DNA of 64,000 nt from NCBI GenBank assembly GCA_023229785.1, contig JALNYV010000001.1:682001-746000 (forward strand), written 5' to 3'. A model generated the notes under the pieces. That model did not search any database and was not told the origin of the DNA. It worked only from the letters and a program-made list of their open reading frames with translations. The translations under genes were made by a program, and so were the position numbers. The stretch comes from Candidatus Dojkabacteria bacterium. Its GTDB lineage: Bacteria; Patescibacteria; Dojkabacteria; SC72. Below, one piece after another: positions 1 through 7,669 of this stretch. Every line of letters begins with the position of its first letter. The stretch's first letter is position 1.

Positions 1-1197
1 GTTTTATCTGGCGCTGGCTGTTGCTTTATCGATCCCCACGGTGAGACTGTAGAGGAGATTCTTGAGTTTATCCCGGAAAGTAGGAAGAATGATGTCGTGT
101 ACTTTAATCCTGCAGATACTCTTCACCCTATTGGATTTAACCTTCTAGAATTAAAAGATGCTTCCCAGAGAGATTTAGTTGTAGACGGAGTAGTGGAAGT
201 GTTTAAAAAGCAGTTTGAGTACTCATGGGGCCCAAGACTTCAGTATCTTCTTGCAAACGCCATAGCAACATGTTTAGAGGCCCAAGGAACAACAATACTA
301 TCTGTTATGAGGATACTAAATGATAAGAACTATAGAAAGTTCATTTTAAAACAAGTTAAAGATCCAATACTCTATAAATTCTGGGAAGAAGAGTACCAGC
401 AGATGTCTACAAACTCGAGGTTGGTCACAGAGGCAATTGCGCCAATTCAAAACAAGGTTGGTAGATTTATCTCTTCCTCAGTAATTAGAAATATAGTAGG
501 ACAGGTCAAATCAACAATTGATTTAAGAGATATAATGGATAACAAAAAAATTCTTCTTGTTAATCTCGCACAAGGGAAGTTAGGAGAAGAAAGCAGTGCC
601 CTGCTAGGAGGAATGATAATTACCCGACTTCAATCAACTGCAATGGAGAGAGTAGATATACCAGCCGACCAGCGAGCAGACTTCTTCCTCTATGTTGATG
701 AGTTTCAAAACTTTGCAACTGAAGCGTTTGCTAAAATACTTTCTGAGGCGAGAAAGTTCAGACTTAATCTTACAATGACAAACCAGTATATAGATCAAAT
801 TCCTCTAGCTGTCAGGCAGGCTATATTTGGAAATGTCGGAACAATAGGATCGTTTGTTGTATCTCAAAGCGATGCAGCAATACTTGCAAATGAGTTTGCG
901 CCAATCTTTTCTCAGGAAGATTTAGTTTCTCTTGAAGCGCATGCTATGTATGTAAAACTTTGTATAAATGGAATGACATCAAAGCCATTCTCTGCAAAAT
1001 CTCTCGATATTAGATATAACAAGTTTAATCTTAAGAATGAAATAATTGAGCAATCAAGGGAGAAGTACGGAATGAATAAAGAAATAATTGAGGATAAGGT
1101 TAACAGGTGGAGCCAACAAACATATAGTGACGGGGGAAACAGGTCGGTGATGAAGAATGCAAAATCACCTATAATTTTAGGCGTGGAGAAAGTGTAA
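1..1197 (+). CDS. VirD4/TraG-like type IV secretion coupling ATPase, 3' part
   Basis: The reading frame is open from base 1, so the start and the Walker A loop lie outside the window; 398 codons remain. The visible part starts with FIDPHGETVEEIL, the segment just after the P-loop in VirD4/TraG/TraD ATPases, and carries a clear Walker B, FFLYVDEFQNFAT, followed by an ARKFRLNLTMTNQY segment typical of the family. Such proteins are hexameric ATPases that feed DNA or proteins into a type IV secretion channel at the membrane. No other secretion gene is visible here; partners may lie upstream. The family assignment is firm; the substrate is unknown. Confidence 0.88.
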   Translation, partial: VLSGAGCCFIDPHGETVEEILEFIPESRKNDVVYFNPADTLHPIGFNLLELKDASQRDLVVDGVVEVFKKQFEYSWGPRLQYLLANAIATCLEAQGTTILSVMRILNDKNYRKFILKQVKDPILYKFWEEEYQQMSTNSRLVTEAIAPIQNKVGRFISSSVIRNIVGQVKSTIDLRDIMDNKKILLVNLAQGKLGEESSALLGGMIITRLQSTAMERVDIPADQRADFFLYVDEFQNFATEAFAKILSEARKFRLNLTMTNQYIDQIPLAVRQAIFGNVGTIGSFVVSQSDAAILANEFAPIFSQEDLVSLEAHAMYVKLCINGMTSKPFSAKSLDIRYNKFNLKNEIIEQSREKYGMNKEIIEDKVNRWSQQTYSDGGNRSVMKNAKSPIILGVEKV

Positions 1198-1252
1198 TTG
1201 ACAGAATAGCGGTCGTTTTTATATAATAAAAAACAATTGGGGTTTCCCACGA

Positions 1253-1280
1253 CTCACTCTGATTGAAAGATTAGAGTGAG
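1253..1280. terminator. Hairpin between the convergent virD4-like and mazF-like genes
   Basis: CTCACTCT (1253-1260) pairs perfectly with AGAGTGAG (1273-1280) around a 12-nt loop. It overlaps the stop of the minus-strand gene at 1271. There is no good U-run on either side, so termination is an inference from position. Confidence 0.45.
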
Positions 1281-1672
1281 GGAAAATATTTTCTCACTTT
1301 GTTTGTAATGTCTCTAAAGTCTTTTTTTTCCATTTCACTAAGTTTATTTAACAACCTCTTACTGCTATATGATCTAATCTGTGAAATTATTACCGACACT
1401 TTTTTATCTTTGATTTTTATGGGGCGGTAATATTGAATGTTTTTGAGTTTGGTAGACATAGATATTCCTATGAAAAGGAACGGATTAAATTTCTTAACTA
1501 CTAATACTGGTCTTAAAAATAAAGGCTTCTTACCATCTTCTTCAAATCCTATGTTTATTCCAACATAGGTCCACCACACATCTCCTTCGTTAAAATACGG
1601 AGGTTTATGGTCAGTGCTATCTATTTTCTTTTTTAACTCATTCCAATTTTCAAAATCTTTGAAATACTCCAT
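1271..1672 (-). CDS. MazF/PemK-like protein, copy 1 (no antitoxin beside it)
   Basis: 133 aa. After an N-terminal helix (MEYFKDFENWNELKKKI) comes a PemK/MazF-like core: FNEGDVWWTYVGIN, RPVLVVKKFN, FIGISMSTK. In this family the fold is an mRNA endoribonuclease, with the Arg of RPVLVV and a Ser/Thr of the STK strand at the active site. A clear paralogue lies at 21627-22019 with the same N-terminal extension. No small antitoxin gene is adjacent to either copy. The start at 1672 is supported by a -10-like TAAAAT exactly 6 nt before the ATG, as in the paralogue. Toxin activity is inferred only from similarity. Confidence 0.75.
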   Translation of the reverse strand: MEYFKDFENWNELKKKIDSTDHKPPYFNEGDVWWTYVGINIGFEEDGKKPLFLRPVLVVKKFNPFLFIGISMSTKLKNIQYYRPIKIKDKKVSVIISQIRSYSSKRLLNKLSEMEKKDFRDITNKVRKYFPSL

Positions 1673-1678
1673 AGATAT

Positions 1679-1684
1679 ATTTTA
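1679..1684 (-). promoter_or_regulatory. -10 element, leaderless start of mazF-like copy 1
   Basis: TAAAAT on the minus strand ends 6 nt before the ATG at 1672, putting the expected first transcribed base at or near the start codon. There is no Shine-Dalgarno and no clear -35. Confidence 0.5.
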
Positions 1685-1753
1685 AAGAATAGAAATGAAT
1701 AAAGAATTAAATATTATGTTTTTTGCTCAGTTGTCCAAAGCCAGAAAGAGGTA

Positions 1754-1759
1754 TAAAAT
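1754..1759 (+). promoter_or_regulatory. -10 element upstream of yebC
   Basis: TAAAAT (also readable as TATAAA from 1752) lies 6 nt before the yebC ATG at 1766, fitting the leaderless pattern seen at many genes here. Confidence 0.45.
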
Positions 1760-1765
1760 GAGGCT

Positions 1766-2536
1766 ATGTCAGGACATAGCAAGTGGGAGACAATCAAAAG
1801 AAAGAAAGCAGTTAATGACGCAAAAAAGGGAAAGGCATTTTCACGATTATCAGTTCAAATAACACTGGCCGCAAGGCAGGGAGGAGTTGATCCAGATATG
1901 AATCCAGCTTTACGACTTCTAGTTGATGAAGCTAAAAGAGAAGGATTTCCAGCAGATAATGTTAAAAAAGCCATTGAAAAAGGTGGAGGTGGAGAAAAGG
2001 GAGAGGCCTATGAGCAGGCAAGTTATGAGGGCTTTGGACCTAGTGGAATACAGATAATTGTTGATGTGCTTTCCTCAAATACAAACAGATCTGTTGCAGA
2101 ACTTCGCTCATTAATGGCTGATGTCGGAGGAAGTATGGCTGAACATGGTGCTATATCTTGGAATTTTGATGTAGTTGGTTGGGTAAATATTATGCCAGGG
2201 AAGATGGTTAAGTCAGAAAAATTTGGAGCCGAAGATATATATACTCCTGAAAACAAAGATGAGGTGGAATTAAACGTGATGGGAATAGAGGGAGTTGTTG
2301 ATATGGGAGATAGTGAAGATGGGTCTATTGATGTATATACCGACTTCAAAGACTTAGGGAAGGTAAGGGATGCTATTCTAGCAACTGGATATGTTGTAAA
2401 TAAGGCACAAATTGCTAAAATTGCCAAAACAAAAAAGAAATTAGCTGGAGAAGAGTTAGAAAAGGCACTTACTGCCTTAGACAGGATAGAGGAGTATGAA
2501 GATGTTCAAAATATTTGGACCGATCTAGTGGCGTAG
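1766..2536 (+). CDS. yebC: YebC/PmpR family protein
   Basis: 256 aa, near the usual length of about 240-250. It begins with the family signature MSGHSKWETIKRKK and continues AKKGKAFSRLSVQITLAARQGG, then NVKKAIEKGGG and the YEGFGPSGIQIIVDVL segment. YebC-family proteins are cytoplasmic and described both as transcriptional regulators and, more recently, as factors easing ribosome stalling. It lies directly upstream of ruvC-ruvA-ruvB on the same strand, a linkage seen in many bacteria. The acidic stretch VMGIEGVVDMGDSEDGSIDVYTDF matches the C-terminal domain. Confidence 0.95.
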   Translation: MSGHSKWETIKRKKAVNDAKKGKAFSRLSVQITLAARQGGVDPDMNPALRLLVDEAKREGFPADNVKKAIEKGGGGEKGEAYEQASYEGFGPSGIQIIVDVLSSNTNRSVAELRSLMADVGGSMAEHGAISWNFDVVGWVNIMPGKMVKSEKFGAEDIYTPENKDEVELNVMGIEGVVDMGDSEDGSIDVYTDFKDLGKVRDAILATGYVVNKAQIAKIAKTKKKLAGEELEKALTALDRIEEYEDVQNIWTDLVA

Positions 2537-2569
2537 TAACAAGAGAATAATATTTGTATACATTTTTTA

Positions 2570-3070
2570 ATGAGAATTCTAGGAATTGATCCAGGCGTTG
2601 CAACTACAGGGTGGGCGATTGTTGATTTTGATAAAGAGATAAAAGTGGTTGATTTTGGTGTAATAACAACATCAAAAGAGAATACCCAACAGATAAGACT
2701 TTCAGAAATATATAAAGATTTGAGTGAGATTATCAATAAGTTTAAGCCAACTTTAGCTGGAATAGAGCTGCTTATCTTTAATAATAATGCGAAAACAGCA
2801 ATGAATGTTGGTGAAGCAAGAGGAGTAGTACTTTTGTTGCTTTCACAAATGAGTATTGAAACATTTCAGTTTACCCCTCCACAAATTAAAAGGTCTATTG
2901 CAGGTAGTGGTAGGGCGGATAAAAGACAAGTGCAGGAGAATGTTAAAAGAATGTGTAATCTATCAACACTTCCTAAACCCGATGATGCTGCAGATGCTAT
3001 AGCAATTGCTATATGCTGTAATGATTGTTACAAAATTAGTAGAATGAGTAATAATATAAACAAGAAATAA
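2570..3070 (+). CDS. ruvC: Holliday junction resolvase RuvC
   Basis: 166 aa, the normal RuvC length. RuvC is the endonuclease that cuts four-way DNA junctions within the RuvABC complex. Visible motifs are RILGIDPGVATTGWAI (first catalytic Asp), LAGIELLIF (catalytic Glu), and PDDAADAIAIAI at the C terminus (last catalytic Asps). It lies 33 nt after yebC and 1 nt before ruvA. A TATACA hexamer about 7 nt before the ATG may give it an extra promoter. The last 10 or so residues (NNINKK) are unconserved. Confidence 0.96.
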   Translation: MRILGIDPGVATTGWAIVDFDKEIKVVDFGVITTSKENTQQIRLSEIYKDLSEIINKFKPTLAGIELLIFNNNAKTAMNVGEARGVVLLLLSQMSIETFQFTPPQIKRSIAGSGRADKRQVQENVKRMCNLSTLPKPDDAADAIAIAICCNDCYKISRMSNNINKK

Positions 3071-3071
3071 T

Positions 3072-3665
3072 ATGATTAGTATTGTAAGTGGAAAAGTTGC
3101 AAAAGTTTCTGGAAGCGAGAAGTATTCTTTTGTTGACGTTTTAACCAGCCTTGGAATTGGATATAGGATATTTGTTAGCAAAAGAAGCTCGTTTAATGAG
3201 GGTGCAAACGTTGTTCTATACACAAGTTTCCAAGTTCGAGAGGACAATCAATCTCTTTATGGATTTCCTGATATGGAAGAGAGAGACTTCTTTGAACTAC
3301 TCATTACCGTCTCAGGAATAGGGCCTAAGATTGGTTTAGCGGTACTTTCAATGTATAGTCCAAGCGAGATTGTAGGATTCATTCTCTCTGGAGATGCAAC
3401 TAACCTATCTAAGGTTTCTGGTTTGGGAAAGAAGGGGGCGGGAAAGATTGTATTAGAGCTTGAAAACAGAATAAGTGGATTGGACATTAAGATATCTGAT
3501 ACAAAGGTCGCAAACAAACTCATAATTAGGGAGTTAAAAGAGGCTTTACAATCCTTAGGTTTTAAAGGTGAAGCTCTTAAAAGCTACTTAGAAAAAGGAG
3601 AAAAGTTATCAAAAGATGTTACAGAACTGGATCAATTACTTAAGTTAGTGTTAAAACACGATTGA
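3072..3665 (+). CDS. ruvA: Holliday junction DNA helicase subunit RuvA
   Basis: 197 aa. RuvA forms tetramers that bind the four-way junction and load RuvB. The OB-fold domain is at the N terminus (MISIVSGKVAKVSG). The helix-hairpin-helix motifs follow: LLITVSGIGPKIGLAVLS and LSKVSGLGKKGAGKIVLEL. A short domain III (IRELKEALQSLGFKGEAL) binds RuvB. Its TGA stop overlaps the TTG start of ruvB (TTGA at 3662-3665), suggesting translational coupling. Confidence 0.96.
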   Translation: MISIVSGKVAKVSGSEKYSFVDVLTSLGIGYRIFVSKRSSFNEGANVVLYTSFQVREDNQSLYGFPDMEERDFFELLITVSGIGPKIGLAVLSMYSPSEIVGFILSGDATNLSKVSGLGKKGAGKIVLELENRISGLDIKISDTKVANKLIIRELKEALQSLGFKGEALKSYLEKGEKLSKDVTELDQLLKLVLKHD

Positions 3666-4696
3666 TAGAATCAAGCTTAGAAGAGAAAAAGGGGAAGAGA
3701 AGGGTGAAAAAAGCTCCGCTTGAGAGTGTCACTGATACATTCGTTGAGCAAAAGATTAGGCCTAACAAATTCTCAGATATTATTGGTAGGGAAAATGAGA
3801 AAAACACTATATTAACAATGATAAGTGGGGCAAAGGGTAGGGGAGAAGTAATTGATCATATCCTTTTTTACGGCCCTCCTGGACTTGGGAAAACAACCTT
3901 TGCAATATCAATTGCTAATGAGATAGGAACAAACATTAAAATAACAAGTGGACCTGCAATAGAGAGAGCAGGAGATTTAGCTGCGGTGCTAACCAATTTA
4001 GCTCCAGGAGATATTCTTTTCATTGATGAAATACATAGGCTTCCAAAGGTTGTCGAAGAAGTATTATATCCTGCGATGGAAGATAGGGTTATTGATATTG
4101 TAATGGGAAAAGGCCCTTCTGCTAAAACAGTTAGGCTTCAACTTGAACCATTCACTTTAGTTGGGGCAACAACACAAATTGGTAAAATTGGTTCCCCAAT
4201 GAGAGATAGATTTGGCCTAATACAGAGGTTGGACTACTTCAAAGAAGATGACCTGTTAAATATACTTAAAAGAGCGGCAAAACTTTGGTCAATAAAGTAT
4301 GAAAAAGGTGCGTTAGAGGAGATTGCAAAGAGGTCAAGAGGAACAGCAAGAGTTGCCCTTAGACTTCTTCGAAGGGTGAGAGATTTTGCGGAGAATAAAT
4401 CAATTGATTTAAAATGCTCAACAAAATCTCTTGATCAACTGGGAATTGATGAGCAAGGTTTAGAACAGATAGATAGGAAAATAGTCAGCATTATCTATGC
4501 AGATTTCAATGGAGGACCTGTTGGGCTATCGACACTTGCTGCTACAATAAGTGAGGATGTGGATACACTTAGTGAGGTGTACGAGCCATATTTAATGAAA
4601 TGTGGTTTAATAAAAAGAACATTTCGTGGTAGAGTTTTGACAGAAAATGGAATTAGAAAAGCAATTGAAATACTAGGTTTAACATCAATAATATAG
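3662..4696 (+). CDS. ruvB: Holliday junction branch migration ATPase RuvB
   Basis: 344 aa, usual length. RuvB is the hexameric AAA+ motor of branch migration. Motifs: RPNKFSDIIGRENEK, Walker A YGPPGLGKTTFA, Walker B ILFIDEIHRL, sensor 1 VGATTQIG, arginine finger region PMRDRFGLIQRL, and a C-terminal winged helix with GPVGLSTLAATISED. The start is TTG at 3662, overlapping the ruvA stop; no ATG fits better because the conserved region begins about 30 residues in. A charged N-terminal extension (KKGKRRVKK) is unconserved. Confidence 0.97.
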   Translation: MIESSLEEKKGKRRVKKAPLESVTDTFVEQKIRPNKFSDIIGRENEKNTILTMISGAKGRGEVIDHILFYGPPGLGKTTFAISIANEIGTNIKITSGPAIERAGDLAAVLTNLAPGDILFIDEIHRLPKVVEEVLYPAMEDRVIDIVMGKGPSAKTVRLQLEPFTLVGATTQIGKIGSPMRDRFGLIQRLDYFKEDDLLNILKRAAKLWSIKYEKGALEEIAKRSRGTARVALRLLRRVRDFAENKSIDLKCSTKSLDQLGIDEQGLEQIDRKIVSIIYADFNGGPVGLSTLAATISEDVDTLSEVYEPYLMKCGLIKRTFRGRVLTENGIRKAIEILGLTSII

Positions 4697-4698
4697 TT

Positions 4699-5502
4699 AT
4701 GGTTAAAACAGATAATATCGATGAGTTTAAAAAGGGTAGAATGGTTGCCCTTGCTGTTGTTATTAGTATTCTGATTCTTGCATTAAAGCTTCTGCAGGCT
4801 GAAGAGACTGCTGCACTTCCATTTGTATATCTAAGGGCAGCTATAGCCGCTGTAGTGACCTATGTAGGACTTCTTTGGGCATTTCAACTTCAGGTAGCAC
4901 CAAGAACATTAACTTATGTATTAACACAAGCCGCTCTTTTGGTTTTTAATCAAACACTGTTTATTGAACTGTTTATTTTTAGGAGGGTAGGGAGGATTTA
5001 TGAAGCTCTACTGCTTCTTTTGGTCCTTGGGGTCATTACGGTAATGACATATATCTCTTTTGCAACTGCAAATATATTTAATGTAGCTTATTTTAAAAGG
5101 ATTCCTTTAATTGCAGTAGGGAAGACAATGTCTTTTCTTCTGACATTAATCTCAATTTACTTTATTTCGTTTTCAGTCTTAGAAAGCGGGTTTTTCCCTC
5201 TGTTTACAGTATTAATTCTTGCAGTATCATATCTCCTTCTCATAATTTTCCATCTAAGGCACTTGGAAATACGCAGGGATATCTTGTGGAAGGTAGTTTT
5301 TCTAACGCTGGGAATATTGATGATAAGTATTGGACTACTAATAGTTATTGGCGCAAACTCTGCTATTATGGCCTTTACCCCAGTGGTTCTCTTTTACTGT
5401 TTGGTCGGATTACAGACAAATGAAAAAATATCAAAAGCTCAGTTAATTGAGTATTTCTTCTTTACAATTATTGCTTTAGGTATCAATTTTATTGGCAGGT
5501 AG
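4699..5502 (+). CDS. Multi-pass membrane protein, unknown function
   Basis: 267 aa with about seven or eight hydrophobic segments, starting near residue 16 (VALAVVISILILALKLL) and continuing to the end (IIALGINFIGR). Only the first 14 residues and a short loop (RHLEIRRD) are clearly hydrophilic. It begins 2 nt after the ruvB stop, so it is probably co-transcribed with the ruv genes. No catalytic motif or known family is recognised. Confidence 0.75.
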   Translation: MVKTDNIDEFKKGRMVALAVVISILILALKLLQAEETAALPFVYLRAAIAAVVTYVGLLWAFQLQVAPRTLTYVLTQAALLVFNQTLFIELFIFRRVGRIYEALLLLLVLGVITVMTYISFATANIFNVAYFKRIPLIAVGKTMSFLLTLISIYFISFSVLESGFFPLFTVLILAVSYLLLIIFHLRHLEIRRDILWKVVFLTLGILMISIGLLIVIGANSAIMAFTPVVLFYCLVGLQTNEKISKAQLIEYFFFTIIALGINFIGR

Positions 5503-5929
5503 TTAGCAGAGGAGGGGGGAGAGTGAAACCTTACCTTGTCCCATAGTGGACAGAAGCTTATAGTAAGTTTGTGGATAACATTATCTACTCCTAGCACCAT
5601 ATATCATAAATAACTGTTATTTTAATAAATAATTCAGATTAGTTTCAGTATAGATTTTCATATATCCATAGTGGAGAAGAGGATACTTCCCACTGCTTGA
5701 CATATGCCTTAAAATCTACGATAATATATCGAGTATAATCGTCCTTATATGCGGTTGACACTAAGTCTACTTATTACTACACTATAATTATGATAAATCT
5801 ATATATTCCAAAAGTTGAATTATTTATATTTATTTCCTCCCTTTCTTCTTTCTCTGCTTTGTTTTATTATTATTTTATGGGAATATTTTATAACTTACGA
5901 CACTTTAATTTTTACCTCCCCCTACTCTG
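5503..5929. other. AT-rich intergenic region, 427 bp
   Basis: No ORF of note. It holds one DnaA-box-like TGTGGATAA (5570-5578), a direct repeat CCATAGTGGA (5541-5550 and 5666-5675), a sigma70-like promoter (5755-5783) and a long pyrimidine-rich stretch just before the recombinase gene. One box and no dnaA/dnaN nearby do not make an origin. Confidence 0.5.
5755..5783 (+). promoter_or_regulatory. Sigma70-like promoter upstream of the tyrosine recombinase
   Basis: TTGACA (5755-5760) is followed after exactly 17 nt by TACACT (5778-5783); TATAAT overlaps at 5783-5788. Transcription would start near 5790, leaving a leader of about 140 nt before the ATG at 5930, unlike the leaderless genes around. 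Confidence 0.5.
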
Positions 5930-7210
5930 ATGAAAGATATTATTAAGCTGCCCCAACAAGATAAATACCTACTTGGTCTCCAGAATGATAACTATAGTAT
6001 GCTCACAGTATTTAACTATGCGCGTGACCTCTGCATTTTTGCAGTTTTCCTTGATGCAAATAATATTAAATTTAAGGATTTGAGCAAAGATCACATCACC
6101 TTATACAAGGGATATCTTCGAAATGGAGATCATTTGAAAGATTTAGACAAAATAAGGGGTGAAAGTATGAAAAAGATAGATACAGCGCAGATAAATGCCA
6201 CAACGGGCTACAAGGGGTCTAAAACAAATGACAAGGTGGTTAGTACTGGTACAACACCTGGAAAAGACAGTCTAAATACGGGAAAGTTCCTTTCTAACGT
6301 GTATAAGAAGGTGTATGGAAGTTTAGGAGTTTTGAGCAAACCAAGTAACTCAAAATCACGAGCAAATTCTGGTTTGGATGCCCGAAGTGTTAATCGAATG
6401 TTATCTGCACTTAGAAGCTATTTAAAATATAGAATTGAATTTGATTTAGATATTCCAATTGCACCTGACGCGATAAAACTAATTAAGGCTGAGAAAAAGA
6501 AATCCCAGGTTGCGGAACTTTCTGAGCTTGTAAAACTAATAGAATGCCCAATTGAATTTGAGACCAAGAAAGATGTCGGAATTCGAAATAGAACAATGCT
6601 AGAGCTGCTTTTTTCGACTGGAATGAGAATTTCTGAGCTTGTTAATCTGAATCTTGATCAAATAAACCTAGAGGGTAAATTATTCATTCTAGGAAAGGGT
6701 AAAAAGCAAAGATTTGTGTATTTAACGCCAAGGGCTTTGGGTTGGCTTGATAAATATTTAGAGGTTAGATTTAAACATGCATTTGTAGAAGACCGTGAAA
6801 CGTCTAATGCAAATAGAACGTCTGATAATATGGAATTGAAATTTGATAAGTATAAGTATATTGAAATGCTGGAACAGTATAGAAAGAGTGGATATATTAC
6901 AAAGTTCAGTTCCCCTGCTCTCTTTATCCCTTTTAATGGTAGAAGAAGCGGAAAAGAAAATACAAGGATATCCACTAACTATTTTCAAGAAAGGATTGCT
7001 ATATATAGGAAAAGAATTGGGATATTAGTACCTACCTCTGCACACAGTTTAAGACATGGTTTTGCAACATATTTGGCTGAAAATGGAGCAAATCCCGCAG
7101 CAATACAGATACTTTTGGGTCATGAAAGCTTAAACACGACTACTAGGTATGTACATGCATCAGATAAATACGCACAAGACACTGTGAAGGATAAACACCC
7201 GTTAAAATAG
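5930..7210 (+). CDS. XerC/XerD-type tyrosine recombinase with an internal insertion
   Basis: 426 aa, about 120 longer than XerC/XerD. The catalytic set is complete: R233 (STGMRISELVNL), K256 (LGKGKKQRFVYL), H372 and R375 (HSLRHGFATYL), H398 (LLGHESL) and nucleophile Y407 (TTRYVHAS). The N-terminal SAM-like DNA-binding domain is split by a polar, low-complexity insertion at about residues 66-145, and a second insertion lies in the catalytic domain around 280-325. It would cut and rejoin DNA at paired sites, for example in dimer resolution. No dif-like site was recognised. It is the only tyrosine recombinase seen here, so a Xer role is plausible but not shown. Confidence 0.9.
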   Translation: MKDIIKLPQQDKYLLGLQNDNYSMLTVFNYARDLCIFAVFLDANNIKFKDLSKDHITLYKGYLRNGDHLKDLDKIRGESMKKIDTAQINATTGYKGSKTNDKVVSTGTTPGKDSLNTGKFLSNVYKKVYGSLGVLSKPSNSKSRANSGLDARSVNRMLSALRSYLKYRIEFDLDIPIAPDAIKLIKAEKKKSQVAELSELVKLIECPIEFETKKDVGIRNRTMLELLFSTGMRISELVNLNLDQINLEGKLFILGKGKKQRFVYLTPRALGWLDKYLEVRFKHAFVEDRETSNANRTSDNMELKFDKYKYIEMLEQYRKSGYITKFSSPALFIPFNGRRSGKENTRISTNYFQERIAIYRKRIGILVPTSAHSLRHGFATYLAENGANPAAIQILLGHESLNTTTRYVHASDKYAQDTVKDKHPLK

Positions 7211-7213
7211 TTT

Positions 7214-7639
7214 CTATTTATTCTCTTGTATATCTTTTACCGTTTGCGTGAACTCATCGGTCTTCATTGCGGCTTGAACCTTATTCACAGCATCAGGGTC
7301 TCCAGCTTGATATTTGTTATATAACTCCTTTACCTCTTTACCTTTTTCAAATAAGCCTTCCAATATCTTTACAACAATTAGTGCTCTTTTCTCATCTGCT
7401 TGGTCTCCATATGTTAATTTTGCTATTTCATCCACAATAGCACTCTTTCCTTCAACTGTAGCTTCGGATTCTAATTTTGTTTTTAATTCATTAAGTTTTT
7501 CTTCTGATAAAACATCAATAGCATCAGAAATAATGTCAGTTGTAATATCCATAGCACTTGCGTCAAGCATCTGGTCAATTTGATCTTGCGTATACCCAAA
7601 ATCAATCATTTTCTGTATTAATTCTTTTAATTTGTCCAT
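7214..7639 (-). CDS. Small helical protein, unknown function
   Basis: 141 aa, acidic, predicted almost wholly helical (MDKLKELIQKMIDFGYTQDQ at the start). No signal peptide or membrane segment. It is the last gene of a minus-strand set with the 635-aa protein (30-nt gap) and the 115-aa protein, and converges with the recombinase 3 nt away. No family recognised. Confidence 0.65.
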   Translation of the reverse strand: MDKLKELIQKMIDFGYTQDQIDQMLDASAMDITTDIISDAIDVLSEEKLNELKTKLESEATVEGKSAIVDEIAKLTYGDQADEKRALIVVKILEGLFEKGKEVKELYNKYQAGDPDAVNKVQAAMKTDEFTQTVKDIQENK

Positions 7640-7669
7640 TTTATATTTGGCAGTAAATTTAAATTATTT

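Noticed and set aside
3072..3665. UGA recoded as glycine, as in Gracilibacteria/SR1
   Set aside because: TGA ends ruvA, a minor pilin and the radical SAM gene at the expected lengths, and no conserved protein needs an in-frame TGA read through.
5503..5929. Possible replication origin (DnaA-box-like TGTGGATAA, AT-rich, repeated CCATAGTGGA)
   Set aside because: Only one perfect box; no dnaA, dnaN or other boxes nearby, and no clear change of gene direction at this point.
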